Assembly: GCF_018736085.1 (NCBI RefSeq)
Contig: NZ_CP076134.1
Span: 2,800,501-2,864,500 of the forward strand
Source of the DNA: Bradyrhizobium sediminis
GTDB lineage: Bacteria > Pseudomonadota > Alphaproteobacteria > Rhizobiales > Xanthobacteraceae
Length of the DNA: 64,000 nt
Direction: 5' to 3'
Position numbers and translations under genes: made by a program. Under the pieces are notes generated by a model that was given only the letters and a program-made list of their open reading frames with translations, had not been told where the DNA came from and did no database searches. This document shows positions 56,468-64,000 of the stretch, one piece after another (positions within the stretch are counted from its first letter, which is position 1; the number at the start of each line of letters is the position of its first letter).

Positions 56468-58369
56468 TCAGTTATTTGCGCCCGTCACCTGTGCGAAGGC
56501 GGCCTGGTTGATGGTGGTGCCGATCGTGGATTCGATCTTGGTGACGTATTGCGCGACCTGTTCGTCGGTCAGCCCGCGCTGAAGGGTGTCCTTCAGTTTC
56601 TTGACGCCGTCCGAGGCGAGGTCGACCGGCGGCACGCTGATGTCGGTGACACGGAACACGATCCATTCGCTGCCGCCGGCGCCGGCGGTTTGTCCGGCCG
56701 CGTCCTTGGCGGTGCGGAACGCCGCGGTGACGGCGCTGGCGGGCAGGCCGGGTGGGGAGGCATCGCGCCGCAATCCGCTCACGGTTTCGACTTTCGACCC
56801 GACAGCCGCCGCTTCCGCCGCGAGCGTGCCGCCCTGGCCGAGCTTCTGCACCATCTCGGTCGCCTTGGTCCGCAGCCGGCTCGCGATCTGGTCCTCGCGC
56901 CATTTGGTCTCGATCTGGTCCTTGACCTCATCAAGCTTGCGTTCGCGCGACGGGGTGATGCCGAGCACGTCGTACCAGACGTAACCGCCGCTGAACTGGA
57001 TCGGATCGTTGTCGACGCCGACGTCGCTGTTGAAGGCCTGCGAGACGACATCGAGGCCGCGCGGTACGTTGGTGACGAGCTGGCCGTCGGGGAGGCGACC
57101 GGAACGGTCGACCGCGTCGATGGTCACGGGGGTCAACCCCAGCTTCTGGGCGGCCTCGACGACGCTGGCGCCGCCGCCACGCTCGTCTTCCATCTTGTTG
57201 TGGAGGTCGGCGACCTTGGCGCGCGCGCGTTCGGTGGCGATTTCCTTCTTCAGGGTCGCGGCGACGCTTTCATAGGAGGGCGTGGCCCCCGGCTCGATCT
57301 TGCCGATCTTGACCAGGGCGACGCCGAACCGGCCGGGTACCGGCTGGCTCAACTCACCGGACGGCAGCGAAAACGCCGCGTCCGCGATCGCGGGATCGAT
57401 GATGGCGGATTTCGCGATGATGCCGAGGTCGACGTCGGACGGGTTGAGCCCGCGCTCCTTGGCGAGATCCTCGAACGATATTCCGCCCGCGATGCGGCCG
57501 CGCGCGGCGGCGGCTTCCTCCGCATTCGGGAACACGATCTGCGACACCTGGCGCCGTTCCGGCGTGCCGAGCTTGTCGCGGCGCTGCTCGAAGACCTTCC
57601 TGGCGTCCTCGTCGGAAACCTCGGACCACTTGCCGATCTCTTCCGGCGTGACCGCGACGAAGGAAATCTTGCGGTATTCGGGGGCGCGGAACTGGGTCTT
57701 GTGATCCTCGAAATAGGCGGCCAGCGTCTCCGGCGACGGCGGATCGATGGTTCCGGCCTGCGCGGCGTCGAGTTTGACGTATTCGATCGTGCGCTGTTCG
57801 TTCTGGAAGCGGCTCAGCGCATCGATCAGCACTTTCGGCGGCTCCAGGCCGGCCGAGATCGTGCCGGCGATCTGACGCCGCAACGACACCCGCCGCTGCT
57901 CTGCGATATAGCGCTGTTCGCTGAAGCCGAATTGCCGGATCGTGGCCTGGAAACGTGCCGGATCGAAATTGCCGCTCACGCCCTTGAAGTTGGGGTCGCT
58001 GTAGATCATGCGCATGATCTCGGCGTCGGACTGGGCGAGCCCCATCCGCCGCGCTTCTTCGTCCAGAGCGGCTTCGGCGATGGTCTGCTGCAGGACCTGG
58101 CGGTCGAGGCCGAACGCGCGGGCCTGGTCCATCGTCAGCGGGCGGCCGAACGAACGGCCGAGCTGCTGCAGCTTCTCGGTGTAGATCTGGCGGAATTGTT
58201 CGGTCGAGATTTCGGTGCCGCCGATCGTGGCCAGCGTCGACTGTCCGAACCCCTTGAAGATGTCGGCGATTCCCCAAACCGCAAAGCTGAGGATCAGCAC
58301 CCCCATGACGACGCTCATGATGGTCTTGCCGAGCCAGTTTGATGAGGCTTTGCGTATTCCTCGAAGCAT
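56468..58369 (-). CDS. ppiD: PpiD-type membrane-anchored peptidyl-prolyl isomerase
   Basis: 633 residues from ATG 58369 ([15 protein letters not shown]). There is one N-terminal transmembrane helix (about 17-37, [20 protein letters not shown]), then a SurA-like N-domain (to about 210) and a parvulin (PpiC-type) domain (about 240-370, with [12 protein letters not shown] and [16 protein letters not shown] sequence). The C-terminal part folds back as in PpiD. It assists folding of newly secreted proteins at the periplasmic exit of Sec. It is divergent from tpiA. Confidence 0.9.
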   Translation of the reverse strand: MLRGIRKASSNWLGKTIMSVVMGVLILSFAVWGIADIFKGFGQSTLATIGGTEISTEQFRQIYTEKLQQLGRSFGRPLTMDQARAFGLDRQVLQQTIAEAALDEEARRMGLAQSDAEIMRMIYSDPNFKGVSGNFDPARFQATIRQFGFSEQRYIAEQRRVSLRRQIAGTISAGLEPPKVLIDALSRFQNEQRTIEYVKLDAAQAGTIDPPSPETLAAYFEDHKTQFRAPEYRKISFVAVTPEEIGKWSEVSDEDARKVFEQRRDKLGTPERRQVSQIVFPNAEEAAAARGRIAGGISFEDLAKERGLNPSDVDLGIIAKSAIIDPAIADAAFSLPSGELSQPVPGRFGVALVKIGKIEPGATPSYESVAATLKKEIATERARAKVADLHNKMEDERGGGASVVEAAQKLGLTPVTIDAVDRSGRLPDGQLVTNVPRGLDVVSQAFNSDVGVDNDPIQFSGGYVWYDVLGITPSRERKLDEVKDQIETKWREDQIASRLRTKATEMVQKLGQGGTLAAEAAAVGSKVETVSGLRRDASPPGLPASAVTAAFRTAKDAAGQTAGAGGSEWIVFRVTDISVPPVDLASDGVKKLKDTLQRGLTDEQVAQYVTKIESTIGTTINQAAFAQVTGANN

Positions 58370-58614
58370 GGGTCCAACTTGTTTGCAGGAGGGAACCGGG
58401 TCCCGCCCAGGGGGAATTCGGTATCGAATTCCGCGAACGGGCGTCACCGGATTGATAAAGCATCATAAAGTGGCAGCCGCGCCGTCGCAACCTTGGCGGG
58501 GAGGGCCAATTGAAGCGGTTAACGGCCTGAGCTGCCAAACCGGTATCTGGAACTGGCCGCTGCGCTCTGCTAGCGCATGCCTGACCGAACCAATATTTGC
58601 CAGGGAAGCCCGAT

Positions 58615-59373
58615 ATGACCGACGCCATCCGGCCGCTGATTGCCGGCAACTGGAAAATGAACGGCCTTAAGGCCTCCACGGCCGAATTCGAGGCCATGCT
58701 GGCGGGCGCCGCCAAGGTGGCTGCCAAGGCCGATCTGCTGGTCTGCCCGCCTGCCACGCTGATACCAGCTTTCGCCGACAAGGCGCGCGGCTCGAAAAAC
58801 CTCAAGGTCGGCGCGCAGGATTGCCACCAGAAGGCGTCGGGTGCCAATACCGGCGATATTTCGGCCGAAATGCTGGCCGATGCCGGCGCCAGCGCCATCA
58901 TTGTCGGCCATTCCGAGCGGCGTGCCGATCACGGCGAGAGCGACTTCCTGGTCAGGGCGAAGGCCGAAGCGGCCTGGCGCGCCGGCCTCACCGCCATCGT
59001 CTGTATCGGGGAGACCCAGCATCAGCGCGATGCCGGGCAAACCCTCGATATCTGCCGCGGCCAGCTCAATCTGTCGCTGCCGCCGGCAGCGACGTCAGGC
59101 AATCTCGTGGTGGCCTATGAGCCGGTCTGGGCGATCGGCACCGGGTTGACGCCAACCGTCGGAGATATCGAGCAAATTCATAGGTTTATCCGGGAGTTCC
59201 TCATCGCCAAGTTCAACGGCGAGGGGGCCAGGATGCGGATCCTCTATGGCGGCTCGGTCAAACCCTCGAACGCGGCGGAATTGATGGCGGTCGCCAACGT
59301 CAATGGCGCGCTGATCGGCGGCGCCAGCCTGAAAGCGGCCGACTTTCTTGCGATCGCGGGCAGTTACGCCTAA
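58615..59373 (+). CDS. tpiA: Triosephosphate isomerase
   Basis: 252 residues. The start at 58615 ([17 protein letters not shown]) puts the catalytic Lys in NWKMNG, His in IVGHSERR and Glu in [24 protein letters not shown] is the phosphate site. It interconverts dihydroxyacetone phosphate and glyceraldehyde 3-phosphate. It is divergent from ppiD and 147 bases before secG. Confidence 0.97.
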   Translation: MTDAIRPLIAGNWKMNGLKASTAEFEAMLAGAAKVAAKADLLVCPPATLIPAFADKARGSKNLKVGAQDCHQKASGANTGDISAEMLADAGASAIIVGHSERRADHGESDFLVRAKAEAAWRAGLTAIVCIGETQHQRDAGQTLDICRGQLNLSLPPAATSGNLVVAYEPVWAIGTGLTPTVGDIEQIHRFIREFLIAKFNGEGARMRILYGGSVKPSNAAELMAVANVNGALIGGASLKAADFLAIAGSYA

Positions 59374-59520
59374 CTAACGGCAAGGCGGTGTCGGGGTGAC
59401 GATCTCTCCCCGGGGGTGACAATGCCCCTTCCAATCGTGTAACACCGCGCGACTTCAAACACCGCAAAGCCCGATCTGCAGCCGGACGCCGGCGCTTTTG
59501 GTTTGCGACGGAAGGTAGAG

Positions 59521-59916
59521 ATGCAGACTGTCGTTATCGTCATTCACCTCATGATCGTCGCGACGTTGATCGGCGCGGTGTTGCTGCAGAAATCCGAAGG
59601 CGGCGGCCTCGGCGTCGGCGGCGGCGCCGGCTTCATGTCGAGCCGCGGCACCGCCAACCTGCTGACACGCACCACGGCGGTTCTCGCGGTCGGCTTCTTC
59701 GTGACCAGCCTGCTGCTGTCCTGGCTCGCCAGCTACGACCGCAAGCCGAGTTCGATCATCAATGCCAATCCGGCCTCGCAAACGCAGCCGGCGGGCCCGG
59801 CGACGCCGATTTCGCCGCCGACCGGCGGCGGCATTCTGGATTCGCTGAAGAAGGCGGACGAGAAGCAGCAGAATCAGACCGTGCCAGCCGGCCCGCAGGC
59901 GCCGCGTTCGCAATAA
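59521..59916 (+). CDS. secG: Protein-export membrane protein SecG
   Basis: 131 residues. Two transmembrane helices (about 1-20 and 50-75) flank the conserved loop EGGGLGVGGGAGFMSSRGTANLLTRTTA. A Pro/Gln-rich cytoplasmic tail is longer than in E. coli. It is the third part of the SecYEG channel. GGAAGG precedes ATG 59521. A hairpin follows the stop. Confidence 0.94.
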   Translation: MQTVVIVIHLMIVATLIGAVLLQKSEGGGLGVGGGAGFMSSRGTANLLTRTTAVLAVGFFVTSLLLSWLASYDRKPSSIINANPASQTQPAGPATPISPPTGGGILDSLKKADEKQQNQTVPAGPQAPRSQ

Positions 59917-59928
59917 AGCAGGGTGGCC

Positions 59929-59956
59929 ATGCAGGACGCGATCTGGCGTCCTGCAT
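59929..59956 (+). terminator. Hairpin after secG
   Basis: An 11-bp perfect stem (ATGCAGGACGC / GCGTCCTGCAT) around a six-base loop, 13 bases after the secG stop. There is no strong U-run. Confidence 0.6.
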
Positions 59957-60070
59957 CAACAATGCCCATCAACTCGCTGACAGCGCGTTAGAATCCACGT
60001 CACCCACAGCCCGACAGAATGTTCGGCGCGACCGGCGATTCGTTTTGGCGAATCGGGCCGGCAGCCTTAA

Positions 60071-61714
<1,644 letters not shown>

Positions 61715-61820
61715 TGTCATGCATCGGCGGCCTTTGACGAAGCCGTCGATTGTTGCGACAAATCGCTCCCGATACCGCAAGAGCAATCGACAAGAACAAT
61801 AGAACAGGGGAGTGGAGCCG

Positions 61821-62147
61821 ATGATTTACGAGACCCGGATTTATCGCTGTCTGCCGGGCCGGCTGCCGGCGCTGTTGAAGCGTTTCGAGACCACTACGCT
61901 GAAACTGTGGGAGAAGCACGGCATCCGGCCGGTCGGGTTCTTCACGACGCTGGTCGGCGAATCCAATCAGGAGCTGACCTATCTGCTGGCGTGGGAATCG
62001 CTGGCCGAGCGCGATAAAAAGTGGACCGCCTTTCAGACCGATCCGGATTGGATTTCAGCCCGGGCGAAGACCGAGGAAGATGGCCAGATCGTCGGCAACA
62101 TCGTCAATCAGCTGCTGGTGCCCACAGCTTTCTCAGCGCTGAAGTAG
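61821..62147 (+). CDS. NIPSNAP-family protein
   Basis: 108 residues. The sequence MIYETRIYRCLPGRLPALLKRFE and LLAWESLAERDKKWTAFQTDPDW match the dimeric alpha/beta-barrel NIPSNAP fold. ATG 61821 with GGGGAGTGGAG upstream. The function of bacterial members is not established. It sits between pyrG and a VOC-family gene on the same strand. Confidence 0.85.
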   Translation: MIYETRIYRCLPGRLPALLKRFETTTLKLWEKHGIRPVGFFTTLVGESNQELTYLLAWESLAERDKKWTAFQTDPDWISARAKTEEDGQIVGNIVNQLLVPTAFSALK

Positions 62148-62184
62148 CAGGCGCCTCGCGCATAACCTCAGGTCCTCCGCCAGA

Positions 62185-63054
62185 ATGCCCCACGGGCTCG
62201 ACCACATCGTGCACGCCGTCCGCGATCTCGACGCGGCGGCGGACATGTATTGCCGCGCCGGCTTCACCGTCGGTGCGCGCAACCGCCATCCCTGGGGCAC
62301 CCACAACCGCATTGTGCAGTTGAAGAACTGCTTCATCGAAATCCTGACGGTTGCCGAGCCGGAGCAGATCCCGCCGCACGGCGCGCGCTCGTTTTCGTTC
62401 GGCGCCTTCAATCGCGACTTTCTCGCCGCGCGCGAAGGTTTGTCGATGCTGATTCTCAACAGCCGCGATGCCCGCGAGGATGCGCGCTCGTTCGAGGCGG
62501 CCGGCATCGGCGGCTTCGAGGTGTTCGATTTCGCCCGCGAAGGGAAAAAGCCGGACGGCACGCCGGTCAAGCTTGCATTCTCGCTGGTGTTCGCAACCGA
62601 TCCGGCATCGCCCGATGCAGGCTTTGCAGCGTGCCAGCATCATTTTCCCGAGAATTTCTGGAACCCGGCGTTTCAGATCCACGCCAACGGCGCCACCACC
62701 GTGCCCGGCGTGGCAGTCGTCGCCGACAATCCGACCGGCCATCACGTCTTCCTCAAGGCCTTTACCGGCGTGAGCGACCTGCATGCGAGTTCGATCGGCG
62801 TCCGGGCCTCTACCGAAAATGGCGACGTCGAGATCATGGAGCGGGTGGCGTTTCGCGACCGCTTCGGCGTTTCGCCTGAGGTGAGGGGCGAGGGGATGGC
62901 GTTCCACGGCTTGCGCTTCGCCGTCACGGACATTGCGGTGGTCGAAGCGCTGCACCGGCAGAACGGAATTGCCTCGCAGCGCCATGGCGGGGCGCTGGTG
63001 GTGCCGCCGGATGCCGCTCATGGCGCAACCCTGATATTCGAGGGCGTGAAATAG
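62185..63054 (+). CDS. VOC-superfamily (glyoxalase-like) protein
   Basis: 289 residues made of two betaalphabetabetabeta repeats: [31 protein letters not shown] at the start and a second half with [21 protein letters not shown] sequence at about 178-195. Metal-dependent dioxygenase/isomerase-type folds of this kind bind small ligands (Glyoxalase-like domain). The substrate is unknown. It starts 38 bases after the NIPSNAP gene. Confidence 0.8.
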   Translation: MPHGLDHIVHAVRDLDAAADMYCRAGFTVGARNRHPWGTHNRIVQLKNCFIEILTVAEPEQIPPHGARSFSFGAFNRDFLAAREGLSMLILNSRDAREDARSFEAAGIGGFEVFDFAREGKKPDGTPVKLAFSLVFATDPASPDAGFAACQHHFPENFWNPAFQIHANGATTVPGVAVVADNPTGHHVFLKAFTGVSDLHASSIGVRASTENGDVEIMERVAFRDRFGVSPEVRGEGMAFHGLRFAVTDIAVVEALHRQNGIASQRHGGALVVPPDAAHGATLIFEGVK

Positions 63055-63109
63055 GGTTGATCCCTCTGCCGCTGCCCGGCATGGTCGCGTCGAAAATAAG
63101 GAACATGCC

Positions 63110-63961
63110 TTGAACGCCAATATGCGAGCTGCGCCGGTCGTCGCCGCCGGATCGGTCGAATTCGGCAACGATCGGCCGATTTCGATCATCGCCGGGCCGT
63201 GCCAGCTCGAGAGCCGCGCGCACGCGCTCGAAGTGGCGTCTGCGCTGAAGGAGATCGCGGCGCGCTTGAGGATCGGGCTGGTCTACAAGACCTCGTTCGA
63301 CAAGGCCAACCGCAGCAGCGGATCAGCTCCGCGCGGCATCGGACTGCAACAGGCGCTGCCGATCTTTGCCGAGATTCGTTCCTCGCTCGGCATGCCCGTG
63401 CTCACCGACGTCCATGAGGCCGCGCAATGCGCCGAGGTAGCGCAGGCGGTCGATGTCCTGCAGATTCCGGCATACCTGTGCCGGCAGACCGATCTCCTGC
63501 TGGCGGCGGCCGCGACCGGCAGGGTCGTCAACGTCAAGAAAGGTCAGTTCCTGGCGCCCTGGGACATGGCGAACGTCGTCGCCAAGATCACCGACGCGGG
63601 AAACCGCAATGTGCTGGTCACCGAGCGCGGTGTCTCATTCGGCTACAACACGCTGGTCTCGGACATGCGGGCGCTGCCGATCCTGGCGCGAACCACCGGC
63701 GCACCGGTGATCTTCGACGCCACCCATTCGGTGCAGCAGCCCGGTGGCAAGGGGACATCATCGGGCGGGGAGCGCGAATTCGTGCCCGTGCTGGCGCGCG
63801 CCGCGGTCGCGGTCGGCGTCGCCGGCGTGTTCATCGAGACCCACCCCGATCCGGACCATGCCCCGTCGGATGGCCCCAACATGGTGCCGCTGCGCGAGTT
63901 CGAAGGCCTGGTGCGGAGGCTGATGGCATTCGATGCGCTTGCCAAGGGCGCGGTGCGTTGA
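63110..63961 (+). CDS. kdsA: 3-deoxy-D-manno-octulosonate 8-phosphate synthase
   Basis: 283 residues. TTG 63110 follows AAGGAACATGC well; ATG 63122 is an alternative. Conserved regions are [36 protein letters not shown] and [14 protein letters not shown]. It makes Kdo-8-phosphate for the lipopolysaccharide inner core, complementing the lpx genes at 30564-35261. Confidence 0.97.
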   Translation: MNANMRAAPVVAAGSVEFGNDRPISIIAGPCQLESRAHALEVASALKEIAARLRIGLVYKTSFDKANRSSGSAPRGIGLQQALPIFAEIRSSLGMPVLTDVHEAAQCAEVAQAVDVLQIPAYLCRQTDLLLAAAATGRVVNVKKGQFLAPWDMANVVAKITDAGNRNVLVTERGVSFGYNTLVSDMRALPILARTTGAPVIFDATHSVQQPGGKGTSSGGEREFVPVLARAAVAVGVAGVFIETHPDPDHAPSDGPNMVPLREFEGLVRRLMAFDALAKGAVR

Positions 63962-64000
63962 AGCCGCAGGCAGGATCGCCGCCACACGACCAGCGTATTC

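Overview
The window is GC-rich DNA from an alphaproteobacterium of the order Rhizobiales, most likely Bradyrhizobium or a close relative in the Nitrobacteraceae/Bradyrhizobiaceae. The reasons are: a five-gene copper operon laid out like pcuABCDE of Bradyrhizobium; a short (editing-domain-less) ProS; a ribosomal protein S2 with a C-terminal extension; alphaproteobacterial LexA operators of the GTTC-N7-GTTC type; a rhizobial-type porin; and palindromic intergenic repeats starting CGTCATTGCGAGG, a kind I associate with Bradyrhizobium. No database search was possible, so family names rest on motifs, length and gene order.

Layout. 1-7141: copper acquisition. A Met-rich TonB receptor cut by the left edge is followed by pcuA (DUF2946), pcuB (TonB receptor), pcuC (PCu(A)C chaperone), pcuD (YcnI) and pcuE (CopC-CopD fusion). 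7329-10710: proS, then lolC/E and lolD (lipoprotein release). 11239-13592: a complete IS1595-family element with near-identical 24-bp terminal repeats, a perfect 8-bp target duplication and four candidate passenger genes. It sits 12 bp upstream of a pair of LexA boxes that precede an unannotated-looking 32-residue membrane peptide gene, which lies directly in front of dnaE1 (13938-17474). 17520-19909: a SEC-C protein, a TetR regulator with a palindromic operator, and a fabA homologue.

20221-35261 is the conserved block rpsB-tsf-pyrH-frr-uppS-cdsA-dxr-rseP-bamA-lpxD-fabZ-lpxA-lpxI-lpxB. It joins translation, isoprenoid and phospholipid precursors, outer-membrane protein assembly and lipid A synthesis. 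Just after lpxB, an inserted segment of about 1.8 kb is flanked by a 28-bp direct repeat of the lpxB 3' end. It carries a DUF5063 gene broken by an IS630-family element.

37227-48292 holds gltA, gltX, glnS, two small genes, comEC, a coupled pair of unknown genes, lexA (with its own SOS box) and moeA. 48400-54005 looks like a more variable insert: a HAD hydrolase, a frameshifted MFS transporter, a large porin and an Old Yellow Enzyme relative. 54087-63961 returns to a conserved backbone: moaC-trpC-trpD-ppiD on the minus strand, and tpiA, secG, pyrG, a NIPSNAP-like gene, a VOC gene and kdsA on the plus strand.

The most interesting candidate is the LexA-controlled 32-residue membrane peptide at 13656-13754. 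By size, predicted topology and SOS operators it resembles small SOS-induced membrane peptides such as SidA of Caulobacter (division inhibitor) or TisB of E. coli. The homology is unproven and the function is inference.
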